A stretch of 64,000 bases of DNA from Littorina saxatilis (lineage: Eukaryota > Mollusca > Gastropoda > Littorinimorpha > Littorinidae): assembly GCF_037325665.1 (NCBI RefSeq), contig NC_090260.1, positions 50,798,829 to 50,862,828 on the forward strand. Direction: 5' to 3'. Shown here piece after piece: positions 55,579 to 64,000 of this stretch; positions within the stretch are counted from its first letter, which is position 1; each line of letters begins with the position of its first letter. The position numbers and the translations under genes were made by a program. Below the pieces are notes generated by a model. The model ran no database searches. It was given only the letters and a program-made list of their open reading frames with translations, and had not been told where the DNA came from.

Positions 55579-55971
55579 TTTGCAGAAATGACAGAGTTCT
55601 GGGCTGTAGCACTTGACATCCCTCACCCAGCCAGAGACAAAAAGTCGGTAGGAATCAAAACTGTTGTAAGCTTTTCAGCTGCTCACATGTGTATCTGTAT
55701 GCACTCTTGCCAAGCACAAAATAATTTACGATGTTGATGTAACTCAGCTCTGGCAGATCGTCCGGATTTGCTGACCAGCACCTGGTTGAGAATGTCATAC
55801 GGATCATTCCCGTCAATCTCCAAAATCTTCTGGTGGTATCGCCGCCTCTCCTCTGGTAACAATCGCTCAGAATATTTTCGCTTCTCGCCCGATCGCAATG
55901 TTTTGCATGAGGCCTGTGCATGAGGCAAGGGAAGTCACTCCAGAGTCTTCTCGGAACGCGTCGGAGGCATT
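55579..55971 (-). pseudogene. YqaJ-type nuclease gene, 5' exon
   Basis: The minus-strand start MPPTRSEKTLE at 55971 runs into a stop. The coding sense continues as HAQASCKTLRSGEKRKYSER, LLPEERRRYHQKILEIDGND then PYDIL. In another frame come DDLPELSYINIVNYFVLGKS, YTCEQLKSLQQF, and in a third DSYRLFVSGWVRDVKCYSPE then LCHFCK, ending at donor GTAAGA (55577). The IVNYFVL..YRLFVSGWVRDV pattern is the usual N-terminal region of the SWIM/YqaJ proteins of ISL2EU elements. Several frame changes show decay. It is convergent with the transposase gene. Confidence 0.72.
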
Positions 55972-56089
55972 GTTTCCCGTTTTTCAACGGTTCACAGCTG
56001 TTTTTACTTTTCTCTTTGAAATGAAACGATGAAAGGAAGAGAAATGGAAAGACAGGCATGTTGTTGGGACATAAACAGAACAGAGAACA

Positions 56090-56721
56090 TAAGGGGGAAA
56101 AAACTGTGTTTCAACAACTTCAAGCAAGAAAATGCAAACACTAAACACTCCCGGCAGGGAAACACCTTAATTGACCTTGACCGTTGACTGTGTATGAGAT
56201 CAGTTATTTTCGTACTCGGCTTGTAAAATAAATAAAATAATATCCAAACAACAGCTATTTTAAGATAAGAGTGTGTGGAGATACCTTGTATTCAATTATA
56301 GTAATCACTGAAAGACATAAAACTTAGTTCAGAAGCGAATCCTAGAAACCCCTAAATAATGGAAAATGTGTTGGCTAAACAATTCATTGTTTACGTAAAT
56401 AATTCATTGTTTACGTAAATAATGATTTATTTAGTAACATTGCTGATTCTTTACAAACAATGTAATATAAGTCTAAATAATATATTGTTTACGTAAATAA
56501 ATCATTATTTACGTAAACAATGAATTATTTACGTAAACAATGAATTGTTTAGGTAAATAATGAATTGTTTACGTAAACAAAAAAATATTTAGAATTGTTT
56601 TACATTGTTTATAAACAATTACTTATTTAGCACATGAGTTTCTAAATAATGATTATTTAGCTAAAACTGGTGAAAAAAACATGAAAAAGTATCCAAATAA
56701 TTATTTGACAAACGGAATGCC
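56090..56721 (-). repeat. Right terminal inverted repeat of the ISL2EU element
   Basis: The inverted partner of 49383-49990. It contains the same TTTACGTAAA modules (about six) and ends CAAACGGAATGCC. Confidence 0.9.
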
Positions 56722-56723
56722 AT

Positions 56724-57174
56724 ACCGATTGCGCTGACAAACAATGTAACACTGCCGCACCTGCTGGCCCTGCCCTGCCTCTTCTGACCGGTGGAGACGA
56801 TGCTTAGCTCAGAGTTGAGACATGAGATCGTACTGTGTTCGACCTGAGTATCGAAATGGACAGCTTTTACAGAAAAAAAAGAAACAACAAAACAAAAGTG
56901 TTAAAAGACACAGTCTAAGAAATGGACAAACGGTTATACTTGACGGACATGAATCATAAGTGAATAAAATACGTGGCTTATACCTACCATGCAATACAGT
57001 ACAGTATTAGTTTATTTATGCCATAAGGGGCAAATGTATAATGAGTTACACGTTTGGCATTTTTAAGAACTATAAATGCATACATGAATCGTCTAAAACA
57101 TGATCAGGTATAAGAAAACAAACACGTACAGATACTCCGATTCACACAATCACTCGTACTACCACGTGAATGTC
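56724..57174. other. No gene seen
   Basis: Unique flank of the transposon. Confidence 0.5.
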
Positions 57175-57310
57175 ACACACACGCGCGCACGCACGTACGT
57201 ACACACACACATGCACACACACACACACATCCACAGACATACGCACGCACATTTTACACATACAAACAAACACGCACATTTTACACACATACGGCACACA
57301 CATAGACATA
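57175..57310. repeat. CA-rich interrupted microsatellite
   Basis: CA with CG/CAT interruptions. Confidence 0.9.
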
Positions 57311-57678
57311 AGAAATACAAAAATAAAAACCAGCTGCATTCTAAGATTCGACCGGAGAATCTAGATCTCCGATTCAACTGATTCAGTTAGATCTGTAGTT
57401 GTTAGTCTTGCAGGAAAATCAATGGCGATTCTGACATCGGTGTTGCGGGTACTAGACTAGTCTACGTAAACTCATTAAAAATGAAAGCACACAAATCAAG
57501 GACTCTTGTTGGAAAATACAATTGTTTTTGATTCCGATCCTTTTTTTGTAGTCGAAATATTTTGTGTGTGCAGAAATACAAATTTAGATCGATTGCAAGC
57601 GTTTTAGATTTCATTGTCAGTGTACGTGTGTCACTGTGTCGGAACTGTGCCTCTCGAAACATTGAGTTAGTGTTAGAC

Positions 57679-58045
57679 CTATGCTTTTGCTTTATTTTTA
57701 TGATGACTCCTTAATTCCTGAACCGAATCATTAAGCAGAGCCTCTTTGTAAACCGCCATCAAACATAAAGTACCGTAATGTGCAATGCTGTAAGCGTAAA
57801 ACTGACTTTTGAGAGGTTCCCTGAAATGCGTCAACTCGGCTAAGATTTGATATCTACGAATGACGAACACAGTACGTGAACAGAGCAAACACATTGCTTG
57901 AAACTGTTTTGGTGCATTATGAAGCCTTGTTTGCAGCCACTCAAAAGTCTTATACGACAAGAATGTATTGCATAATTGATAAAAAGAACTTACCAGAGAA
58001 CTTTCGTCAAGGCAGCGGCTGCTCACCGCTAGGAATTCTGGGTGG
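57679..58045 (-). CDS. Candidate last exon with SOCS-box-like segment
   Basis: The ~120-residue minus-strand frame reads SLVSSFYQLCNTFLSYKTFE, WLQTRLHNAPKQFQAMCLLC, SRTVFVIRRYQILAELTHFR and EPLKSQFYA. PKQFQAMCLLCSRTVF followed ~15 residues later by L..FREPLKSQ resembles a SOCS box (P-x-x-L-x-x-L-C-R ... L-P-x-P-L-x-x-Y-L), which recruits elongin B/C in ankyrin-SOCS proteins. The frame continues to YSIAHYGTLCLMAVYKEALL and stops after HHKNKAKA. A candidate acceptor (gcttaaccacccag) lies at ~58039, 120 bp from the assembly gap, so upstream exons would be hidden. The family call is weak. Confidence 0.35.
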
Positions 58046-58074
58046 TTAAGCACTTTGAAAACTTCCGGTTTACA

Positions 58075-58135
58075 TTATGTTCCAAATAAGGATATCCTAC
58101 TACGATTATGTTCCAAATAAGGATATCCTACTACA
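58075..58135. repeat. ~31 bp direct repeat at the edge of the gap
   Basis: atgttccaaataaggatatc followed by ctactac occurs twice in a row. Confidence 0.9.
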
Positions 58136-58156
58136 ATGGAATACATCAATGAATTT

Positions 58157-58356
58157 NNNNNNNNNNNNNNNNNNNNNNNNNNNNNNNNNNNNNNNNNNNN
58201 NNNNNNNNNNNNNNNNNNNNNNNNNNNNNNNNNNNNNNNNNNNNNNNNNNNNNNNNNNNNNNNNNNNNNNNNNNNNNNNNNNNNNNNNNNNNNNNNNNNN
58301 NNNNNNNNNNNNNNNNNNNNNNNNNNNNNNNNNNNNNNNNNNNNNNNNNNNNNNNN
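58157..58356. other. Assembly gap (200 N)
   Basis: An exactly 200 bp placeholder. The 20 bp tandem array resumes immediately after it, so the gap probably hides more of that array. Confidence 0.99.
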
Positions 58357-58665
58357 AGCAAGACCAGGGTCATACAGCAAGACCCAGGGTCCTACAGCAA
58401 GACCCAGGGTCCTACAGCAAGACACAGGGTCCTACAGCAAGACACAGGGTCCTACAGCAAGACACAGGGTCCTACAGCAAGACACAGGGTCCTACAGCAA
58501 AACACAGGGTCATACAGCAAGACCCAACAGTGTCATACAGCAAGACACAGGGTCATACAGCAAGACACAGGGTCATACAGCAAGACACAGGGTCCTACAG
58601 AAAGACACAGGGTCCTACAGCAAGACACAGGGTCATACAGCAAGACACAGGGTCCTACAGCAGAC
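58357..58665. repeat. Minisatellite, 20 bp unit, block 1
   Basis: About 15 visible copies of acagcaagacacagggtcct with variants. The left end is lost in the gap. A flanking sequence (gcaaagagcctattaagggc, ttataaatcacaagttgaaa) recurs after block 2. Confidence 0.96.
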
Positions 58666-59102
58666 CGCAAAGAGCCTATTAAGGGCCCACACAACTTTAA
58701 CTTGTCACAACAAGTTATAAATCACAAGTTGAAAAGGAACTATGTACCATTAAAAATCTTGGCATTATTAATTGTTTTGTCGTTTAAGCTATTTTTACAC
58801 AATGTGAAAGGCGGTAAAAATGTCACGTGGGATCATAATCACCACGTTTTCTGCATGCAATCATTTCTCGATAGCAATCTCCCCACTGTGACAAGCAGCG
58901 ACTAAAGGCACTTCACATCGCCTCCTCCCTAGTTTTCAAACCGATATCACAGGGTACCAGACCGCAATTCCGAGAATATACCAGTACTGATTTATGACGT
59001 CTCAACATAATTGTCTTAGCAAGATTAAAGCAGAGTAGATAGAAATACAAGGATCCCGTACTTCATGGAAAATATTGAGTAAAAAATGCAGATCATTGTT
59101 GA

Positions 59103-59195
59103 TCAAGACCGAGGGTCATACAGCAAGACCGAGGGTCATACAGCAAGATTGAGGGTCATACAGCAAGATCCAGGGTCATACAGCAATCCCCAGAG
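59103..59195. repeat. 20 bp minisatellite, block 2 (short)
   Basis: Four or five copies of gggtcatacagcaagaccga-like units. They are followed by actgcaaagagtctattaag and a ttataaatcacaagctgaaa copy of the block 1 flank. Confidence 0.92.
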
Positions 59196-59484
59196 TCATG
59201 CATACATACATAATGCGTATAGCCCAGCGGACTGCAAAGAGTCTATTAAGGGCTTACACAAACTTTAACTTGTCACAATGAGTTATAAATCACAAGCTGA
59301 AAAGGAACTATTACACATTAAAAATCTTGGCATTATCAATTGTTTTGTCATTTAAACAAAGATCGACCAATCAAACACAGCAATAACACCTTCCTATTTC
59401 AAGTTTTACGAATCGTAGTCACACTCAATTCGTCAAAACTTTGAACATCGTGATTTGTATGTCGTACGTGACATGAAAACCCAT

Positions 59485-59750
59485 GGTCATACAGCAAGAC
59501 CCAGGGTCGTACAGCAAGATCCAGGGTCGTACAGCAAGACCCAGGGTCGTACAGCAAGACCCAGGGCCGTACAGCAAGACCCAGGGCCGTACAGCAAGAC
59601 CCAGGGTCGTACAGCAAGACCCAGGGCCGTACAGCAAGACCCAGGGTCATACAGCAAGACCCAGGGCCGTACAGCAAGACCCAGGGTCGTACAGCAAGAC
59701 CCAGGGTCGTACAGCAAGACCCAGGGTCGTACAGCAAGACCCAGGGCCAT
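59485..59750. repeat. 20 bp minisatellite, block 3
   Basis: About 13 copies of acagcaagacccagggtcgt / ggccgt. The following gcatacatacataa and tatagcccagcagactgcaa recur after block 2 and in inverted context at 61258-61300. Confidence 0.96.
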
Positions 59751-59807
59751 GCATACATACATAACATATCGCGTATAGCCCAGCAGACTGCAAAGAGCCA
59801 ATTTTTG

Positions 59808-61262
59808 TCTTGCTGTATGACTGGGAATTGCAGATATGTTCTTCAAAAGATTATGCCGTGTCTGAAGCATCAATATAAACGCTTATAGCTCACAGCTGAA
59901 AAGAACACTTCCTTACTAGTACGAAACCAAATGACAAACTATCAATTTGAATACAAAACAGCTTCATAAGAACTGCTCAAACAAGGACCAATAAAAGAGA
60001 AAACTGAAGACCGTGGCCTTAATCTTACAGGTTTGAAGTTAAAACAAGTTTTGCAAACAAAACATGTGAAAGAATGTTGTTATGCCTGAATATTAAAAAA
60101 AAAGTTAGTGTTCCCAGAAACATTTATTATATATATTATTATATTCAGACAAGCTTTTTGGGAACGTGGATATGGGGACCTTATTATGTTTTCATATATA
60201 TATATATTTAAATCCTACAAATAACATTTTCCAGAATGTCTTTTTATATTTGGTACTAAGTCGACATATAAACCACAATGACAAATTTCAACTTTCTGCA
60301 AGCAGTTGAAAACGAGTTCCCAAATAACCGGCTGGTGTCAGAGTTAGCTTCATAAGAACTGCTCAAACAAGGACCAATAAAAGAGAAAACTGAAGACCGT
60401 GGCCTTAATCTTACAAGTTTGAAGTTAAAACAAGTTTTGCAAGCAATACATGTGACAGAATGTTGTTATGCCTGAATATTAAAAAAATTAGTTAGTGTTC
60501 CCAGAAACTTTTATTATATATAATACAAGTTTCTGGGAACACTAACTTTAAAAAAAAATTAAATCGATCAACACACACACAAACAAACAAACATAACAAC
60601 AATAAAAAAAAAAATAAAAAAAAAGGACATACATGTTCATGTCTTGTCGTTTTAAAAGTATAACTAAAAAAGAACTTATAACTAGATATTTAACAATGGT
60701 ACATAGAACATCCAGAAAGTTGAAATTTCGCACTGTGGTTTATATGTCGACCTAGTACCCAAATATATATACATTCTGGAAAACGTTATTTGTTTAGGAT
60801 TTAAATATATATGTGAAAACATAATATTAATAAGGTCCCCATATCCACGTTCCCATATTCCTAAACAAATAACGTTTTCCAGAATGTCTATATATATTTG
60901 GGTACTAGGTCGACATATAAACAACAATGCCAAATTTCAAGTTTCTGGGAACACTAACTAATTTTTTTAATATTCAGGCATAACAACATTCTTTCACATG
61001 TATTGTTTGCAAAACTTGTTTTAACTTCAAACTTGTAAGATTTAGGCCACGGTCTTCAGTTTTCTCTTTTATTGGTCCTTGTTTGAGCAGTTCTTATGAA
61101 GCTGTGTTGTATTCAAATTGATAGTTTGTCATTTGGTTTCGTACTAGTAAGGAAGTGTTCTTTTCAGCTGTGAGCTATAAGCGTTTATATTGATGCTTCA
61201 GACACGGCATAATCTTTTGAAGAACATATCTGCAATCCCAGTCATACAGCAAGACCAAGGGT
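59808..61262. repeat. Cluster of direct and inverted repeats (foldback-like)
   Basis: The left arm 59808-60148 (gactgggaattgcagatatg, aagattatgccgtgtctgaa, aaaacaagttttgcaaac..) pairs with 60945-61250. Part of it is repeated directly at 60346-60535. A second set (tcgacatataaaccacaatg, cattctggaaaacgttattt) appears at 60230-60300, inverted at 60700-60860, and again at 60868-60945. The right arm ends in one leftover 20 bp array unit (gtcatacagcaagaccaagg). Confidence 0.82.
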
Positions 61263-61857
61263 CATGCATGCATACCTACATAACTTGTATAGCCCAGCAA
61301 ATAATAGTATTACATCAGGGTCTCATTTCGGGGTCGGACTTATCGCTATTTTGTTACTCAATTTCCTTGTCAGCTATTAAACTCTAAGACACCGGTACAA
61401 AATGTTTTCTTATTACGGAAGCCGAAGCGGGGTTTCGCGGGGTACCCCCGGGTTCCGCAGGGTTTCGCGGAAAATAGCTACCGCACGCATACTGCATGCG
61501 TCAGACGTTCTCAACATCAACATTCCGCGATCGTCACCTGTGTTTCTGTTGAAGCTCCTGGAGTGACTCAGAATGTGTGTTGCCGTGTTCCACTCCCTTT
61601 TCGTTTTTTTCTTTTCTTCAAGCAAGACAGATAGTCATTGTAAATTTATCTGTGAGATTTCATTCAATTTTATTTGGGTTTAAACCGTTTTAATGACATT
61701 AAAATCATTTAAAGCTGTCGGTGTTGCTGTGTGTAGATTTCATTTATTTGTGCGAGTGCATGCAGTTTGCATCGATGGTGCGATTAGTTTGAAAAATGTC
61801 CGATTACATTCCTCTTGACAACCTCAATTTCAAAATGAGCCCCTGTTATATTGTGGT

Positions 61858-62174
61858 TTTTTTTTGCTTAACACCCAGCCGACCACGAAGGGCCATATCA
61901 GGGCGGTGCTGGTTGACATATAACGTGCGCCACACACAAGACAGAAGTCGCAGCACACAAGACAGAAGTCGCAGCACAGGCTTCATGTCTCACCCAGTCA
62001 CATTCTTCTGACACCGGACCAACCAGTCCTAGCACTAACCCCATAATGCCTGACGCCAGGCGGAGCAGCCACTAGATTGCCAATTTTAAAGTCTTAGGTA
62101 TGACCTGGCCGGGGTTCGAACCCACGACCTCCCGATCACGGGGCGGACGCCTTACCACTAGGCCAACCGTGCCT
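61858..62174 (-). mobile_element. tRNA-derived SINE (family D), uninterrupted copy
   Basis: On the minus strand the head GGCACGGTTGGCCTAGTGGT, AAGGCGTCCGCCCCGTGATC, GGGTTCGAACCCCGGC has A- and B-box-like promoter sequences. The body matches 37404-38160 and ends tgatatggcccttcgtggtc, ggctgggtgttaagc. It contains a short tandem duplication (gctgcgacttctgtcttgtg twice). Confidence 0.9.
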
Positions 62175-62589
62175 GTGCCACTGTTATATGGTAAGATGTA
62201 ATGAATAGGTTTGCTCTACATATTGCACCAACAGACCAGCAAGTTGTCTCAATCTCTGTGCTATGTCATTTTTTCTAGCTGGTCCATATTTCTTCAGTAA
62301 GCTTTCGCCAAAAAGCAACAACATGCTGTCTTTGCCCACAACTTCAGCTAGTCCATCTTAAAACCGTGTCTTCATTTAGTGCTGAAGCTTTGCTCGCACA
62401 TTCATACATGTTCTATTGTTGAGACAAGTATTTTGGTTAATTGCGGCTTGAATTATCTTCCCTGACGGATACATGCCTTTTTGAAGGAGATGCCCAAAAC
62501 CATTTATTAAAGTTTGTATTTCAGCATGAGACCAGCTTGAATTTACGCTTGTCTTCATGAGCTTTGTCGACCTCTGCCTTTAATTATTT

Positions 62590-63065
62590 TTTTTTGTTTG
62601 TTTATTTTTTGCTTAACGTCCAGCCGACTACGCAGAGCCATATCAGGACGAGGAAGGGGGGATGAAGGGGGCCACTTGTCAAGCGATTCCTGTTTACAAA
62701 TGCACTAACCTATTACTTGTGTCCCAGCAGGCTTTAGTAAAACTAAATTAATACCTACTGGAAGATTACCAGTTTCCAGTATGTTAAAATAGGCTTAACC
62801 TATCTACTGCTGGACTTACATCAGAACACTAACAGATTAAACTATACATGAATCGCGAGACAAGCGGCAAGAGAAGAGATTTTTGGAAAAAATACAGGTG
62901 AATGAGCAAGAAGGCAGAAAAAAAGAAAAGAATTCATGAAGAAAAAGAGAGCATGACAGGAAAGAGGAACCAAAAATCTACCTAACAGCAAACTAGAAAG
63001 CTCCTGCGGTTCCAAAAACAGGAGGGGCCTTTAATTTCTTAACCGCAGTGCCCCACTGCGGGAGC
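62590..63065. mobile_element. SINE-like dispersed repeat related to families D and E
   Basis: The left end tgcttaacgtccagccgact, acgcagagccatatcaggac resembles the family D 3' end. The interior (ggccacttgtcaagcgattc, cagtttccagta) resembles family E at 40589-41237. It ends near a gccccactgcgggagc hairpin. Confidence 0.6.
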
Positions 63066-63187
63066 CTTTAATTAGGTAATAAACAATGCATGTTATTAGT
63101 AGTAGCAAAAGTATTTAGATATTATAAGAGTATGTCCACTAGAACCCGACATGTAGCATCTATATATAAATAAAATTGAAATAATAT

Positions 63188-63385
63188 TGTGGCGGTTTCT
63201 GCGACTTCCATTACTCGCGCAGAAGCGTCTGATTGGAGAAACTAGAGGTCAAAGTATGTACCAAAATGTTGCTAACTTGACGTTGAGCAATGTAAAATGA
63301 CATTTTTTTTTAAACAAACTTTGAACTCGAATTTCTCCAATCAGAAGATTCTGCACGAGTAATGGAAGTCGCAGAAACCGTCACA
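63188..63385. mobile_element. 198 bp MITE with ~60 bp inverted repeats
   Basis: The left tgtggcggtttctgcgactt, ccattactcg and the right inverted partner differ at a few sites. The inner sequence tctgattggagaaa is also paired. TAT on both sides could be a 3 bp target duplication. Confidence 0.88.
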
Positions 63386-63410
63386 TATGATGGTGGCGGT
63401 ATAAACATAC

Positions 63411-63775
63411 CAAGCGGTTCTGCATGTGTGCGACATGTGTAGTCGCAATCCTTGACGGAGGAGTCATCGCTCCCCAAATCACCCACGATGCCGGTGTTGT
63501 CATTGCCCAAATCACCCACGATGCCGGTGTCGTCATTGCCCAAATCAGCCACGATGCCGGTGTCGACATTGCCCAAATCAGCTACGAATTGCCCAAATCA
63601 CCCACGATGCCGGTGTCGTCATTGCCCAAATCACCCACGATGCCAGTGTCGTCATTGCCCAAATCACCCACGATGCCAGTGTCTTCATTGCCCAAATCAC
63701 CCACGATGCCAGTGTCGTCATTGCCCAAATCACCCACGATGCCGGTGTTGTCATTGCCCAAATCACCATGACCCA
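63411..63775 (-). CDS. Candidate exon encoding an 11-residue repeat (DDTGIVGDLGN)
   Basis: On the minus strand a strong acceptor (ctaatctttgtttcag) is followed by GHGDLGNDNTGIVGDLGN and about four more 33 bp units, each encoding DDTGIVGDLGN. At ~63585 a partial unit (aattcgtag) stops or shifts this frame. Three more units continue in the next frame and lead to GSDDSSVKDCDYTCRTHAEP then L with a strong donor GTATGT at 63410. The acceptor, donor and in-phase 33 bp unit argue for an exon of an acidic, Gly-rich repeat protein, probably extracellular. The frame break implies a pseudo-exon, an allele defect or an assembly error in the repeat. Confidence 0.5.
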
Positions 63776-63843
63776 CTGAAACAAAGATTAGTTTAAAATT
63801 ATAGAATCTTTGCTTATTGTTGATTTATAACACCGACACAAGA

Positions 63844-64000
63844 CAGACGATGGACCTTCTTGACTGTCACGACCTCAAACAGCATGTAGACGCTCCCACA
63901 CGCAAAACACACATCATTGACTGGATTGTCACCCACGAGTCCACTGACCTGGTGTACGACATCCTGCTGAATGACTACCTCAGATCCGATCATTCTGCAG
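63844..64000 (+). mobile_element. LINE endonuclease C-terminal fragment, runs off the window
   Basis: The plus-strand frame reads TMDLLDCHDLKQHVDAPTRK, THIIDWIVTHESTDLVYDIL then LNDYLRSDHSA, open to the edge. L..QHV..PTR..HIID.I.T ... SDHSA is the C-terminal signature of the APE-type endonuclease of non-LTR retrotransposons; the SDH is the catalytic His motif. The upstream endonuclease motifs are absent within the window, so it is 5'-truncated here. The RT should follow downstream. Confidence 0.8.

Larger units (their letters stand above)
49383..56721 (+). mobile_element. ISL2EU (IS4EU) DNA transposon, 7.34 kb, THAP-DDE plus YqaJ
   Basis: The ends are exact inverted counterparts (GGCATTCCGTTTGTCAAATA on the left) flanked by AT on both sides (49381-49382 and 56722-56723), the 2 bp AT duplication known for ISL2EU. 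It encodes a THAP-plus-DDE transposase on the plus strand and, convergently, a YqaJ-type exonuclease with a SWIM-like motif on the minus strand. That two-gene content is characteristic of the superfamily. Both genes have disruptions, so the copy is not autonomous. Two younger insertions sit in the transposase gene (51551-52137 and 52256-52871). A ~134 bp tandem duplication (53340-53605) and a CA run (53673-53714) lie between the genes. Confidence 0.88.

Noticed and set aside
58077-58720. Gln/Thr/Gly repeat proteins across the N gap
   Set aside because: Translation of the gap and the 20 bp array.
63200-63800. Plus-strand Pro/Ser-rich repeat protein (PTMPVSSLPKS)
   Set aside because: The minus strand has splice sites and a more protein-like repeat (DDTGIVGDLGN); the plus frame is its shadow.

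Overview
This is eukaryotic, repeat-dominated DNA, most likely from a marine gastropod mollusc. A periwinkle-like caenogastropod such as Littorina is my best guess. That inference rests on the dispersed repeat families (tRNA-headed SINEs whose bodies contain a cttatatcgcgc motif, and an ~850 bp repeat ending in cttgactaaatgt), an L2-type LINE, long CA/GA microsatellites, and the absence of compact or operon-like coding. A 200 bp run of N at 58157-58356 marks a scaffold join. No complete host gene is visible. There are only candidate exons: several on the minus strand between 2.8 and 18.5 kb, possibly one secreted-protein gene with a von Willebrand D-like segment; a SOCS-box-like last exon near 57.8 kb; an exon of 11-residue repeats near 63.6 kb; and a CCAAT/NRF1 promoter-like start near 43 kb.

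Layout. 0-4 kb: SINE fragment, microsatellites, 16 bp and 70 bp minisatellites, and two related minus-strand exons, one abutting a MITE. 4.2-5.7 kb: a complete, open Tc1-type transposon with matching inverted repeats and TA target sites. 6.0-7.7 kb: a 5'-truncated L2 LINE. 8-19 kb: a VWD-like exon, a complete tRNA-derived SINE, 46, 52 and 62 bp minisatellites, three copies of a large dispersed repeat and a MITE. 19.3-26.9 kb: a 7.6 kb array of a 49 bp unit (about 155 copies). 27-31 kb: TTC microsatellite and a diverged ~325-400 bp repeat. 31.8-35.8 kb: a pile-up of a SINE fragment, an internally deleted Tigger/pogo element, an internally deleted Ginger/KRBA2-like element and a decayed ~75-80 bp array. 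37-48 kb: SINEs (one split by a MITE), hairpins, foldbacks and MITEs.

49.4-56.7 kb holds the most interesting object: a 7.34 kb ISL2EU (IS4EU) DNA transposon with ~600 bp inverted repeats, a 2 bp AT target duplication, a THAP/DDE transposase on the plus strand, and a convergent YqaJ-type nuclease gene with a SWIM-like Cys/His motif on the minus strand. Its transposase gene was later hit by a 587 bp foldback element (TSD TCCAT) and a 616 bp hAT-like element (TSD CCTAA); both insertion sites can be reconstructed at base level. 58-61.3 kb contains repeated 20 bp arrays and a cluster of inverted repeats beside the assembly gap. The right end holds more SINEs, a small MITE, the 11-residue-repeat exon and the start of another LINE (endonuclease C-terminus).

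The coding capacity that can be recognised is mostly transposase or nuclease, in different stages of decay. Only the Tc1 transposase looks intact.
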